Assembly: GCA_910574255.1 (NCBI GenBank)
Contig: CAJTAK010000017.1
Location: 46,983-110,982 of the forward strand
DNA length: 64,000 bases
From: Clostridia bacterium
GTDB lineage: Bacteria > Bacillota > Clostridia > Lachnospirales > Lachnospiraceae
Direction: 5' to 3'
The position numbers and the translations under genes were made by a program. Shown piece by piece: positions 27,208 through 36,334 of the stretch. Each line of letters opens with the position of its first letter. Within the stretch, counting starts at the first letter, position 1. The notes beneath the pieces are model-generated. The model did no database searches. It was not told the origin of the DNA and saw only the letters and a program-made list of their open reading frames with translations.

Positions 27208-28257
27208 ATGGGAGAAAATTTTGGGAATTGGATAGCAAGTTATAAGCGGCAGGCAGCGGTGGGCTGTATTGTGCTTTGTCTGGTGCTTGTGGCGGCAGTT
27301 GTAATACTTGGTAAGAAGAAAGGGGCAGCACAGGAAGCAGAGGCGGCTGATGCTCCTATTCAGAGCGAACAGGCAGATGAGGCAGAGGACTCAGGTGCCA
27401 TTTTGTCAGCAGCAGGCAGTCAGGAGGGAACGGCAACACAGATAGAGCCCAATGTATTGGAACAGGATGCCTACGAGGATGTAAATGCCATTGTAAAGCA
27501 ATATTATGAGTATTTGTCATCGGGAGATATGGAAGGTCTGGCTACTGTGGTCGATGAGATCAGTGATGATGAGAAAAGCCGTATTTTAGGCTCACAGGCA
27601 TTGGTGGAGGGGTATGAGAATATATCCTGCTATACAAAGAAGGGAATGGAAGAAGGTTCCTATGTTGTCTTTGCTTACTATGAGCTTAAGTTTAAGCAGA
27701 TTGAGACTTCTGCACCGGGCTTGTCCCCCTTGTATGTATATACCAATGAAGAAGGCAGTCTGTGCATTATGAACCGGGAGGCCAGTGACGAGCTGAAGGA
27801 GTATGTAGAAAAGATTGCTGAGGGCGATGAAGTAAAGGCTCTTCGTGAAGAGGTTAAGATAAAGTATGAAGCTGCTAAGGCGGCAGATGAGGATCTGGCA
27901 AAGCAGGAGGAGCGGTATGTGCGTCTCTCATCAGAGCCGGAAGAAGAACCGGCGGAAGCAGCGGATGCAGGTGAAGAGACACCGGAAGAGACACCGGAAG
28001 AGACACCAGAGGAAGCCCCGGAAGAGGAGGCCCCACAGGAAGAACCGGCTCCGGCAGCAGAGGGTACGGCCCAGAACCGGGAGACACGGTTTACAGAAAG
28101 CGTGCGTCTGCGTGCACAGCCCAGCACAGAGGCCGAAAGCCTTGGGACAGCTTATCAGGGTGAGCATGTGACACAGATTGAGAGCTATGGGGATGGCTGG
28201 AGCAAGATTCGGTACAACGATAAGGAATGCTATTGCAAGACAGAATTTTTGGAATAA
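27208..28257 (+). CDS. Membrane-anchored protein with C-terminal SH3-type domain
   Basis: A 349-residue protein with one N-terminal membrane helix (about residues 16-34), so most of it is extracellular. A central alpha/beta domain (about 90-210, YEDVNAIVKQYYEYLSSGDMEGL) resembles NTF2-like or stalk domains. A low-complexity linker has tandem EETPEETPEETPEEAPEE repeats (about 255-275). It ends in a bacterial SH3 domain (about 285-349, TESVRLRAQPSTEAESLGTAYQGE), which usually binds cell wall. It stands alone, closed by a strong terminator. Function unknown; a cell-envelope role is likely. Confidence 0.8.
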   Translation: MGENFGNWIASYKRQAAVGCIVLCLVLVAAVVILGKKKGAAQEAEAADAPIQSEQADEAEDSGAILSAAGSQEGTATQIEPNVLEQDAYEDVNAIVKQYYEYLSSGDMEGLATVVDEISDDEKSRILGSQALVEGYENISCYTKKGMEEGSYVVFAYYELKFKQIETSAPGLSPLYVYTNEEGSLCIMNREASDELKEYVEKIAEGDEVKALREEVKIKYEAAKAADEDLAKQEERYVRLSSEPEEEPAEAADAGEETPEETPEETPEEAPEEEAPQEEPAPAAEGTAQNRETRFTESVRLRAQPSTEAESLGTAYQGEHVTQIESYGDGWSKIRYNDKECYCKTEFLE

Positions 28258-28273
28258 AAAAGATGAAAAATCA

Positions 28274-28312
28274 AAAGCGGCAAAGCCAGAAAAAGGCTTT
28301 GCCGCTTTTTTT
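28274..28312. terminator. Rho-independent terminator between convergent genes
   Basis: A perfect 14-bp stem (AAAGCGGCAAAGCC and its complement, 28274-28287 and 28295-28308) with a T run. The A-rich left side means it can also end the convergent minus-strand gene at 28341. Confidence 0.9.
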
Positions 28313-28340
28313 AAGTCTTATGAAGTTCCATAGGAACAAG

Positions 28341-29219
28341 CTAAACAAGTGTGTTCAGCATTGAGCCTACTGCATAATAATTGGTAAGGTTATAAGCGCC
28401 GCCCAATGCAAATTTGGAAAAGATCTCAAAGTCATCCAGATCACTGATGGAATTTGCCTTGCTCTCCTTTTCGGTAACCCCGGCGATCTTTTCTACGGAT
28501 GCATGGTCAAGGATATAAGCAGCCTTGGAAGCAGCACGTTCAGCGATGCCGAACTGACCGCCCATAATATCTTTTACGGAATTATAGTTCTCGTTCAAGG
28601 TCTTTTTAAGCTTATCCTCATCAACCTGAAGGTTTCCGGACTTATCGAAGCTTAAGCCGATTCGAGCCATTGCATCCTCGGTGGTCAGGGCGTTCTTCAG
28701 AGAATTTAACTGTCTGACTACAGTAGAACTGCGGTCGGAATTGCTTCCCAGGAAAGAAACAGCACTGTTGTAAGCCTTGGCAAAATCCTTTACCGCAGAG
28801 ATGATCTCCTCCTGTGCCTTGTCTACGGCTGCCTGAGCAGAAGCCTTATCCTCATCCGTAGTAGCTCTCTGCAGATCTTTCATAGCCGTTTCGTATTTGG
28901 AGAATACGTTGTTCCGACTGCCGTAACGCAGCTTTTCGGAAGCAGACTCCAAAGAAGTCAGGTTATGCTTATAGTTCAGCAGGAATGTAGAAGTACTGGA
29001 AGAACTTGAAGTGCTTGTGCTTGAAGTACTGGTACTGCTGGAGCTTGAACTACCGGAGGTTGTATTGGTGCCGCTTGTACTTGAAGTTTTGGTATCGGAG
29101 CTGTCGGATGTATCGATGCCCAGTTCCTTTTCCAATTTCTCCTTATCAGCATACGCATTATCCACCCAACTTTGATACACATTGTTTGTACCATAACTAG
29201 ATACTGCACTTACTGCCAT
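28341..29219 (-). CDS. FliD C-terminal-like protein with Ser/Thr-rich linker
   Basis: A 292-residue protein. A short N-terminal part is followed by a Ser/Thr run of about 45 residues (about 36-80). Then comes a helical domain resembling the C-terminal half of the flagellar cap protein FliD (AVKDFAKAYNSAVSFLG, ARIGLSFDKSGNLQVDEDKLKKTLNENYNSVKDIMGG). It lacks the N-terminal FliD domain and is far shorter than FliD (usually 450 residues or more). AAAGGAG precedes the ATG. No other flagellar structural genes are in the window, so it may be an exported or accessory relative. Confidence 0.7.
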   Translation of the reverse strand: MAVSAVSSYGTNNVYQSWVDNAYADKEKLEKELGIDTSDSSDTKTSSTSGTNTTSGSSSSSSTSTSSTSTSSSSSTSTFLLNYKHNLTSLESASEKLRYGSRNNVFSKYETAMKDLQRATTDEDKASAQAAVDKAQEEIISAVKDFAKAYNSAVSFLGSNSDRSSTVVRQLNSLKNALTTEDAMARIGLSFDKSGNLQVDEDKLKKTLNENYNSVKDIMGGQFGIAERAASKAAYILDHASVEKIAGVTEKESKANSISDLDDFEIFSKFALGGAYNLTNYYAVGSMLNTLV

Positions 29220-29417
29220 GTTTTCAACTCCTTTCTGGTATAAAATACCGTATTTTATAAAAGGAAAACTTAGGTTTCCCTCTATTTAATATATCGGCAG
29301 AAAATTTTGAAATAAAAGGAAAAGGAATAAAAGGTTAAAGATTTTGACTTGAAAGATGAATAAAAGTAAAAAATCTCCACATGCTAGAGAAAAATCAGTA
29401 TGCGAAAGGAGATTTTT

Positions 29418-29855
29418 ATGCTTACAGGTGAAGATATGGCAGTGCTGAATGAAGCGTACCGAAACAGTAAAATGGGAGTAGAGACAATTAATGCGATTAT
29501 CAGCAAGGTATATGATGAGGATCTGGCTTTGGATCTGAATCGGCAGGCGGTACGTTTTCTTTCTTTTGAGGATAAGGTGACAGAGAAGATTCGGGAGGCC
29601 AATCAGCGGCCGGAGACCTCTTCACCAGTAGGAAAAGCCATGCTGTGGACCTCCATTCAGGCCAATACGCTTTTGAATACCAGTACGGAGCATGTGGCGG
29701 ATCTGATGATTCAGGGGAATACCCGGGGGATTACCGATCTGATGAAGACAGTGAAGTCAAATAAGGGAGCAAAAAAAGAGTACTGTGAACTGGCAGAAGA
29801 GCTGATGGATTTTGAAGAAAAAAATATTGAGCAGTTAAAAAGCTATCTCAAATAA
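29418..29855 (+). CDS. Hypothetical helical protein (ferritin-like fold likely)
   Basis: A 145-residue, almost wholly helical protein with regularly spaced acidic residues (SKMGVETINAIISKVYDEDLALDLNRQ, EYCELAEELMDFEEKNIEQLKSYL). The pattern resembles DUF2383/ferritin-like four-helix proteins common in Clostridia, but the metal ligands are not clear. The start is ATG 29418, six bases after GAAAGGAG; an in-frame ATG at 29400 precedes that site. Confidence 0.65.
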   Translation: MLTGEDMAVLNEAYRNSKMGVETINAIISKVYDEDLALDLNRQAVRFLSFEDKVTEKIREANQRPETSSPVGKAMLWTSIQANTLLNTSTEHVADLMIQGNTRGITDLMKTVKSNKGAKKEYCELAEELMDFEEKNIEQLKSYLK

Positions 29856-30080
29856 AACGAATGATAGATAGGGGTATATAAGGCAGGATTTTGAATGGAA
29901 GATTATCAAAAGCGGAATTGGAGAAGTGGGTGCAGGGTTTGGAATTCTGAAGCAAATGAGAAGAACTTGGGCAAACAGATCGCTAATTCAATAAAGACTT
30001 TACACTTTCGGACGTTTTGAAAATCATTTTAACATCTTTTGGCATTAATTTAAATGAATTGGGCAAGATCAAAGAATAAT

Positions 30081-30188
30081 GAAATAGTATACCTGCATGT
30101 GCCACATTGGCGCACTACCATAAATCAAAATCGGTAGTGGCATATGGGGTATCCCTAAACTTAGTTTTCTGCTGCTTAGAAAAGAAAA
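30081..30188 (-). repeat. Structured dispersed repeat, copy A
   Basis: Read on the minus strand, an 89-bp core aligns without gaps to 35242-35330 with 16 mismatches by hand count. Shared blocks include GCAGAAAACTAAGTT, CCACTACCGA and ATTTATGGT. The element contains inverted CACTACC/GGTAGTG arms. Confidence 0.75.
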
Positions 30189-30257
30189 CGAGTCATTGCA
30201 TCTAAGAGGGACGATTCTGCAAGAATCATGAAAAAATCCTATAAGCTTCTGGTATAA

Positions 30258-30308
30258 CAGCGTCTATGGACAAAGAAAAATTCTTTATCCATAGACGCTG
30301 TTTGTCTT
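30258..30308 (+). terminator. Long hairpin with T-rich tail
   Basis: A perfect 13-bp stem (CAGCGTCTATGGA at 30258-30270 and its complement at 30288-30300) with an inner AAAGAA/TTCTTT stem, followed by TTTGTCTT. It stands about 30 bp before the AraC-type gene with no gene clearly ending before it, so it may act as an attenuator or insulate that gene. Confidence 0.6.
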
Positions 30309-30336
30309 ATCCATACTTAAGAAAGGAAAAAGGAAA

Positions 30337-30672
30337 ATGGAAAGTCAAAATGTGGAACCAGTTGAAGAAGTGATTTCCTACATTGAGTCCAATCTAAGTG
30401 AAAAGCTGGACTTAAGCCAGGCTGCGGCCGGGGTTCACTGTTCCAAATATCATCTGCACCGGATGTTTTCAAATACGGTTGGAATCACTATCCATGACTA
30501 TATCCAGCGCAGACAGCTTACGGAAGCGGCAAAGCTTTTAATATGCTCCGAAAAGTTCATTCTGGAGATTGCTCTTATGGCAGGCTTTGAGAGCCGGCAG
30601 GCATTCACCGACAGGTTTAGGGCTATGTACAAAAAGCCCCCGGCAAAATACAGGGAGCAGGGGAGCTTCTGA
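30337..30672 (+). CDS. AraC-family DNA-binding protein (single domain, possibly truncated)
   Basis: A 111-residue protein consisting only of the AraC double helix-turn-helix (LDLSQAAAGVHCSKYHLHRMFSNTVGITIHDYIQRRQL; ILEIALMAGFESRQAFTDRFRAMYKKPPAKYR). That is the size of MarA/SoxS regulators. However, many Clostridial relatives carry a C-terminal effector-binding domain, and coding-like sequence follows the stop, so this may be the surviving front half. AAAGGAAA precedes the ATG. A hairpin lies just upstream. Confidence 0.75.
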   Translation: MESQNVEPVEEVISYIESNLSEKLDLSQAAAGVHCSKYHLHRMFSNTVGITIHDYIQRRQLTEAAKLLICSEKFILEIALMAGFESRQAFTDRFRAMYKKPPAKYREQGSF

Positions 30673-31141
30673 CGGAGTTTGGCTATCCTGCTCAACGGCT
30701 GATTTTACCCATAAAGAGGGAAACAGCCCATGGAAAAGCAGAGGGAGGGATAAAGCAATGAAAGAAAATGCTCTGAACAGGAACTGGGACTATGGCTCTC
30801 CATTCTGGGAGAAGACGGCGCTGCCTTATCTGTACGATTAGTAATATGCATTTTTGAAAAGGCATATTGAAGTTCCGCACATAAAGTGCTATAATCTTAT
30901 TGCTGTTACATAAACAAATAATAGATATAAATAAAAGCTGACATACATGGGGAGAGACCGCCGGGCAAGTGAGGTGGTTTTTCGCTTTTCCCCAGGTTTT
31001 GTATGGCTTTTTATATGCTTAAAACAAAGGGAAAGGAGAAGGGTGAAAATGACAGGGACAGAAGAACAATTAAGCTGCAAGCGTTAAGACATCATTCAGG
31101 TTGATTAAAAAAATCATTAAAAGATATGGAGTTATGCGGTT
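30673..31141. other. Gap with AraC-side remnant, a hairpin and a possible 12-residue leader peptide
   Basis: Just after the AraC stop, a frame without its own full gene reads MKENALNRNWDYGSPFWEKT and stops at 30841; it looks like the start of a lost gene. A hairpin-forming stretch lies at 30949-30993 (GGGGA...TCCCC outer arms, ACCGCC/GGTGGT inner arms). A strong ribosome site (GGGAAAGGAGAAGGG) precedes ATG 31049, which opens a 12-codon frame ending at 31087, 54 bp before the chemotaxis receptor. Confidence 0.45.
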
Positions 31142-32815
31142 ATGCAAAAGAATTTTTCAAATAATAAAAACAACACACAAAAAACCAGGCACATTGGCCG
31201 TAAGGTAGGAAATCTGGTGGCGGCCATGCTGGGAGTCAGCATTACTGTGGTAGTTATAGTTTGCGTACTGATGTTTTACCGTCTTACCATGTCCATGATG
31301 CAGAATGAATGTGTAAGCGGAACGAATGTGCTGGCTTATGAGCTGGCCAATTACAGCGGTCCCGAGGACAGGACGGCGCTTCTGGATGCACTTAAGGAGC
31401 AGATGGGATGCGAATTCACCATCTTTCAGGGGAATGAGAGAGCCTATACAACGATTCAGCAGAACGGCCAGCGGGCCGTAGGCACCCGGCTTTCCGATGA
31501 TTTGTCCAAGACGGTGCTGGAGCAGGGTCAGGCATATGTGGGGCGGGCTTCTATTCTGGGGGAAGAGCATCTGTGCTCTTATGTGCCCACAAGAGATGCT
31601 GACGGCAACATTGACGGATTGATCTTTGCCGGAATTTCCATGTCGGATGCCGCTACTCAGATCAACCTTACGATGGCCTTGTCCTGTCTGATTGGTGTGG
31701 TGCTTATTATTGTAGGAATTATGATTGTGGGAGCCTATATCAAACGGACGGTTACCAGGCCGCTCTTCCGTCTGACCATATTGGCAGAAACTCTGGAGCA
31801 GGGCAATCTGGGCCTTGGTATGAGCCAGAACATGCTGGCGGATATTCATTCGGATGATGAGATCGGGATTCTGTCTCAGAGCTTTGACAGAACCATCAGC
31901 CGCCTGCGGAATTATATCGGAGAAATATCCAATATGCTGGAGTCTGTTGCCGCAGGAGATTTAACGCTCCAGATCAGTCAGGAATATGTAGGGGACTTTG
32001 CCGCTATTCGTACATCTCTGAATGATATTCTTCAGAATCTTAACAAAACCATGGGCCAGATTGTTTCCAGCTCCGAATGTGTTTCCGGCGGAGCGGCTCA
32101 GATGTCATCTGCAGCCCAGGGGCTGAGCCAGGGCGCTGCGGAACAGACCGGCGCCGTGGAAGGGCTGGAACAGACCATGCAGGAGGTTGCCGGCCGTATC
32201 AGGCAGACTGCGGATAATGCCGGACAGGCGCAGAAGCAGGCCGGGGACATGGGACAGCAGCTTACGGAGAGCAACGAGAAAATGCAGGAAATGACAATGG
32301 CTATGGAGAAGATCAATAACAGCTCCAGAGAGATCGGAAAGATCATCAAGGCTATTGAGGATATTGCTTTTCAGACGAATATTTTGGCCCTCAATGCTTC
32401 CGTGGAGGCGGCACGGGCCGGGGAAGCAGGCAAAGGCTTTGCCGTGGTGTCCGAGGAGGTTCGGAATTTAGCAGGAAAGACGGCGGAAGCATCCAAATCC
32501 ACGGCGGCATTGATTGAGCATTCCATGGCTGCGGTAGAAGAGGGAACGCAGATTGCCGGCGTTACGGCAAAGCAGTTGGAGGGAGCCGTTGCGGAGGCAC
32601 AGAGAATCGTAGGAACGATCAATGAAATTGCTGCCGATGCCCGGACGCAGGCAGACGCTATGGAACAGGTTGAAGGGCAGATTAGCCAGATTTCCAGTGT
32701 GACTCAGAGCAATTCCGCAACCGCCCAGGAGAGCTCTGCGACCAGTGAGGAGCTCAGCGCCCAGGCCGGACTGCTCAGAGAGCTTGTGAATACCTTCCGT
32801 CTGCGGAATAATTGA
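31142..32815 (+). CDS. Methyl-accepting chemotaxis protein
   Basis: A 557-residue transducer. A membrane helix (about residues 20-45) and a second one (about 180-206) enclose an extracellular single-Cache-like sensor domain ([32 protein letters not shown]). A HAMP linker follows (about 206-265). The cytoplasmic signalling domain has the conserved hairpin tip [30 protein letters not shown] (split here for length; about residues 405-435). It would control the CheA/CheW array. The ribosome site is weak (GGAG 12 bases before ATG), so the start could be a few codons different. Ligand unknown. Confidence 0.9.
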   Translation: MQKNFSNNKNNTQKTRHIGRKVGNLVAAMLGVSITVVVIVCVLMFYRLTMSMMQNECVSGTNVLAYELANYSGPEDRTALLDALKEQMGCEFTIFQGNERAYTTIQQNGQRAVGTRLSDDLSKTVLEQGQAYVGRASILGEEHLCSYVPTRDADGNIDGLIFAGISMSDAATQINLTMALSCLIGVVLIIVGIMIVGAYIKRTVTRPLFRLTILAETLEQGNLGLGMSQNMLADIHSDDEIGILSQSFDRTISRLRNYIGEISNMLESVAAGDLTLQISQEYVGDFAAIRTSLNDILQNLNKTMGQIVSSSECVSGGAAQMSSAAQGLSQGAAEQTGAVEGLEQTMQEVAGRIRQTADNAGQAQKQAGDMGQQLTESNEKMQEMTMAMEKINNSSREIGKIIKAIEDIAFQTNILALNASVEAARAGEAGKGFAVVSEEVRNLAGKTAEASKSTAALIEHSMAAVEEGTQIAGVTAKQLEGAVAEAQRIVGTINEIAADARTQADAMEQVEGQISQISSVTQSNSATAQESSATSEELSAQAGLLRELVNTFRLRNN

Positions 32816-32861
32816 TGAAACAGCAGAAAGTGATTAAAAGAAGCCATATGCGGCTGACAGC

Positions 32862-32903
32862 AACCGGCGCTATGCTCCCGACAAAGGGAGCATAGTGCCG
32901 GTT
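32862..32903 (+). terminator. Hairpin after the chemotaxis receptor gene
   Basis: An 18-bp stem with one G-T type mismatch (AACCGGCGCTATGCTCCC at 32862-32879 and its partner at 32886-32903) and a six-base loop. The T tract after it is short, so termination may be partial. Confidence 0.65.
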
Positions 32904-32950
32904 TGCAATCAGAGTTATTTTTTGCGAGGGATTTTGTTAAGAGGTGTGAA

Positions 32951-33460
32951 ATGCCTAAAATAAAAAGTTATTATTATAAACCTTCAATAGAATTGGTTTT
33001 AAATTTATATGAAGAAGGACTGATATACGAAAAAGAGCAGGAAGATTATCTAAATTGGATTCCCTATAAGCTTGAATTAGCAGTTGAGAAAGATAAACAT
33101 GTAATTGATGGCATATCATTCAGCCTGGAAGGATTAAAATGTTTTATCAAAAAAATGGAATATGTTCTTAACGAACGAAATATATCCAGCGAGTATGAGA
33201 AAATTAGTTATTGTGGTCCTGAGGCTGAGTTCGAAATAATTTTTCAGAACAAGGATGACTATTGGGAAGACAGAATAATTGATACAGAAGTGTGGCTGAA
33301 TGCGTCTGTGATAGAAATGCAACAGGGAGGATATTTTCTGGGGTATAAATTTAATATTAAGTTTGAAGATTTAAAACAATTTGTAAGAGAGTTAAAAGAG
33401 AAATTGCAAGCGTTGCTGCAAAAAGGAGAAGGAGAGGAAATGATTGATAATTCTATCTAA
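32951..33460 (+). CDS. Hypothetical protein (immunity-protein-like)
   Basis: A 169-residue soluble protein with an acidic, aromatic-rich composition. Segments such as ISFSLEGLKCFIKKMEYVL, EFEIIFQNKDDYW, DTEVWLNASV and FNIKFEDLKQFVRELKEKL give the alternating strand-helix pattern of WapI-type and related toxin-immunity proteins. I can only suggest that family by appearance. The start is ATG 32951 behind AAGAGGTG; a start at 32903 lies inside the hairpin. The base composition is AT-richer than its neighbours, which fits recent acquisition. Confidence 0.65.
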   Translation: MPKIKSYYYKPSIELVLNLYEEGLIYEKEQEDYLNWIPYKLELAVEKDKHVIDGISFSLEGLKCFIKKMEYVLNERNISSEYEKISYCGPEAEFEIIFQNKDDYWEDRIIDTEVWLNASVIEMQQGGYFLGYKFNIKFEDLKQFVRELKEKLQALLQKGEGEEMIDNSI

Positions 33461-33569
33461 GGGACTCAAGGCTTATGAGATAAGAAGGACAGATACTTCA
33501 GATATGAAAGAGATTTACAGGGCAAGCGGTGAATAACGCATTTTGTGATACTGCTCACGAATACCGGCT

Positions 33570-34987
33570 GACAATGCCAAGCAGAAGACTCCCGGCAGGA
33601 TGGGACAGGGACTTCTGAGGACGTTATAACAAGTCTGGAGAAAATAGATATGACAAAATGGATGTATCATTCTGATGATAACGTCTATTATCAGATTGGC
33701 ATATCGTATTGTGAAATTCCTGTGGATGCAACCTATGAGAAACTGGCGGTTTTTTGTGCCGGGGTATTCGGCTCAGGCAGCCCTGACAGCTTATACAAGT
33801 CTGACGGAGTATACGGATGCCGGCTTTGTATACGTTCATGCCGGATGCCGTGGAAGAGATGCGGGCGCACCGGCGGGTGTCACGGATCTAAAGGCTGCAA
33901 TCCGCTATCTGCGTTATGTAAATAATACAATGCCCGGAGATGCGGAAAAAATCTTTGTGTTTGGTATGAGTGGCGGCGGCGCACAGTCAGCCCTTGTGGG
34001 CGCAACTGGTGACAGCGAGCTTTATGATCCTTATCTGGAACAGATTGGTGCGATACAGAGTGTCAGTGATGCCGTTTATGGTTCCATGGATTGGTGCCCG
34101 ATCACCAATCTGGACAGTGCGGATGAAGCATATGAGTGGATGATGGGCGTAACAAGAAGCGGGCTTTCTGATGATGAGCAGGCGATTTCTGATGGACTGG
34201 CGGTTTCTTTTGCTGATTATATTAACCGGGCAGCTATTATGATTATATTGTGGGTGTGATTGAAGAGTCTTTGAATAGCTTTCTTTCAGATACGGAAATT
34301 CCGTATGATTCCAAAGAAGGCGGTTATGAAGAGCGGGATGATATAGCCCGTACTGAGGCCTTAAATGGCATTACAATCTCAGGAGTTTATGAAACTGCCA
34401 GTGATTATATTGATGCCCTCAATGAGAACGGTGCATGGGTCACCTATGACGCCGAAACAAATACGGCCTCAATTACGAATATTAGTGATTTTGTGAAAGA
34501 CTTTAAGAGCGCATCGAAGAATCTCGGTGCATTTGACCAGCTTGATGCCGGACAGGGGGAAAATGAACTGTTTGGATATGGGGATGGAAATGGAGCCCAT
34601 TTTGAAGCTTTGCTTGGGGAGCTATTGAACGAATTGGAAAGCAGCTATGCTTCTGATTTTGAAGAGGATCTTCAAAAAAACGATGCCGTGGGGTATACTG
34701 CGGCCCAAAGACTGAATATGTATACACCTGTTTATTATCTGCTGGAATCCCAGGAGGGATACAAAACCAGCACGCCTGCAAAGCACTGGAGGATTCGCAG
34801 CGGCATTGCACAGAGTGATACTTCCCTTACAACAGAAGTAAACCTGGATCTTGCGCTTCAAAATTATGATGAGGTGGGACCTGTTGATTTTGCAACCGTC
34901 TGGGGACAGCAGCATGTGAAGGCGGAGTGCACAGGAGACAGCACAGCGAATTTTATTATGTGGGTAGATGAATGTATGAAAAAATGA
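33570..34987 (+). pseudogene. Decayed secreted alpha/beta-hydrolase (subtype B tannase/feruloyl esterase-like)
   Basis: The frames together spell an esterase. The order is an N-terminal piece (TSEDVITSLEKIDMTKWMYH, YEKLAVF), the block FVYVHAGCRGRDAGAPAGVTD, the nucleophile motif FGMSGGGAQSA (about 33960-33995), and a C-terminal HWRIRSGIAQSDTSLTTEVN with WGQQH carrying a likely catalytic His. Two frameshifts break it: one extra T in a T6 run at 33750-33755, and a one-base loss near 34227-34235 (before YYDYIVGVIEES). The join VPG-YSAQAAL suggests an internal deletion too. No signal peptide survives. It once probably hydrolysed plant phenolic esters; it should now be inactive. Confidence 0.7.
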
Positions 34988-35328
34988 TGCTGCAGGAGTA
35001 CGGCTTTAGAAATTGTTATTTCAAAGGAAAGCTTTCGTTGCCGGGGGAGACAACAGGTAATAGAACGTGGAAGCCATGAGCGGGTGCTTGTGGCTTTGTT
35101 GATTTTAGGGTATAATTACATGATACGATACATTGACGGTTATTGATTTTACCGAAAGAAAAGCTGAGATATGTTCGGTTGCTATTGACCATTCATAGTT
35201 CAGCAGCTGAGGGTTTACTATGAAAGATCCTTTTCTGCGTAGCAGAAAACTAAGTTCAGGGATGCACCATGCACCACTACCGACTTTCATTTATGGTGGT
35301 GAGCCAATGGGGTGCATGAGGGTTTACT
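34988..35328. other. Gap holding repeat copy B before the Dus gene
   Basis: No gene is seen. 35227-35335 is copy B of the structured repeat. A 15-bp direct repeat (TGAGGGTTTACTATG at 35208-35222 and 35317-35331) frames it, and the second copy includes the start codon of the Dus gene. Confidence 0.55.
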
Positions 35329-35335
35329 ATGGAAA
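35227..35335 (+). repeat. Structured dispersed repeat, copy B
   Basis: Matches copy A (30081-30188) in inverted orientation. It opens with a perfect hairpin TTTTCTGC-GTA-GCAGAAAA (35231-35249) and holds ATGCACC/GGTGCAT and CCACTACC/GGTGGTG arms. It lies directly before the Dus gene and ends at its start codon. Confidence 0.75.
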
Positions 35336-36279
35336 TAAAAAGATTACGTGTGGGAGGTATTTTGCTGCCCTCCAATGTTCTAATGGCTCCCCTTGCCGGG
35401 TACACCTGTTACCCGTTTCGGATGCTGGCCTATGAGCTGGGGGCAGGCTTATGCTTTACGGAAATGTCCAGCGCCAATGCCTTAAAATACGCAGACAAGG
35501 CCACCAGGCGTCTTCTCTTTACGACCAGCCGGGAGCCTGTCAGGGCAGTCCAGCTTCTGGGCGGAGATCCGGCCGTGATGACACAGATGGCTTGCTCCGG
35601 GCTTCTGAAAGATTTTGATATCATTGACATCAATATGGGCTGTCCCGTTCCCAATGTGTTTAAAAGCGGAGAGGGCAGCGCATTGATGACAGATCTCAAA
35701 AGAGCGGCGGCCATTATCCGGGGGTGTAAGAAAAGCGGAAAGCCCGTTACGGTCAAATGCCGCACAGGAATCCAAAAAGAGCATATGTTTGCAGCAGAAT
35801 TTGTCCGCATATGCGAGGATGCCGGGGCAGACATGGTGACTGTTCACGGACGCAGCCGCAGTATGATGTATGACGGCGCCTGCTGTTACGAAGAGATTGC
35901 GCAGGCAAAGGCAGCCGTTTCCATTCCTGTTATTGCCAACGGAGGGATCTTTTCTGCAAATGATGCAGAGGAAATGATGGAACGAACAGGTGCGGATGGG
36001 GTCATGATTGCCCGTTATGCACTGGAAAATCCCTTTGTTTTCAGTGAGCTTACCCAAAAAAACAGAAAGAAAACTACTCTGCAGATTCTTTTGGAACAGA
36101 TGGAGCTGACAGCTTCCTGCTATGACGAGACCTTTACCATTGGCTATATGCAAAAATTGGTTTCTTATGGGATGAAAAAACGCAGAGGGACAAAGAAGTA
36201 TAAAGAACCCATGTATCAGTGCGGAAGCTTGGAAGAGCTGAGAGAAATCATAATACAAATATTTTCTGATGACATGTGA
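35329..36279 (+). CDS. dus: tRNA-dihydrouridine synthase family protein
   Basis: A 316-residue FMN-dependent TIM-barrel enzyme that reduces uridines in the tRNA D-loop using NAD(P)H. Visible motifs are the N-terminal LMAPLAGYTCYPFR, the FMN-site QLLGGDP, the catalytic-Cys loop DINMGCPVPNVFKSGEGSAL, VKCRTGI, and the C-terminal ANGGIFSANDAEEMM and GVMIARYALENPFVF. The overall order is DusB-like. The start ATG at 35329 follows GAGGG and sits in a 15-bp direct repeat associated with a dispersed element. Confidence 0.9.
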   Translation: MEIKRLRVGGILLPSNVLMAPLAGYTCYPFRMLAYELGAGLCFTEMSSANALKYADKATRRLLFTTSREPVRAVQLLGGDPAVMTQMACSGLLKDFDIIDINMGCPVPNVFKSGEGSALMTDLKRAAAIIRGCKKSGKPVTVKCRTGIQKEHMFAAEFVRICEDAGADMVTVHGRSRSMMYDGACCYEEIAQAKAAVSIPVIANGGIFSANDAEEMMERTGADGVMIARYALENPFVFSELTQKNRKKTTLQILLEQMELTASCYDETFTIGYMQKLVSYGMKKRRGTKKYKEPMYQCGSLEELREIIIQIFSDDM

Positions 36280-36334
36280 TGGCATATTTAAGGTTGTGCG
36301 GCTATAAAAAGCTTCGGATATTTCGGAGGGTTAA

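Larger units (their letters stand above)
29856..30336. other. Non-coding gap holding repeat copy A and a long hairpin
   Basis: No gene is visible. The stretch holds copy A of a structured repeat (about 30081-30188, minus orientation; copy B at 35227-35335), then a strong hairpin at 30258-30300. The remaining bases show broken frames only. Confidence 0.6.

Noticed and set aside
30949..30993. Possible cyclic-di-GMP riboswitch before the chemotaxis receptor
   Set aside because: The conserved GEMM core sequences are absent; only a generic hairpin is seen.
35220..35435. 71-codon frame starting at ATG 35220
   Set aside because: It runs through the structured repeat and out of frame into the Dus gene, so it is more likely a by-product of the 15-bp duplication.
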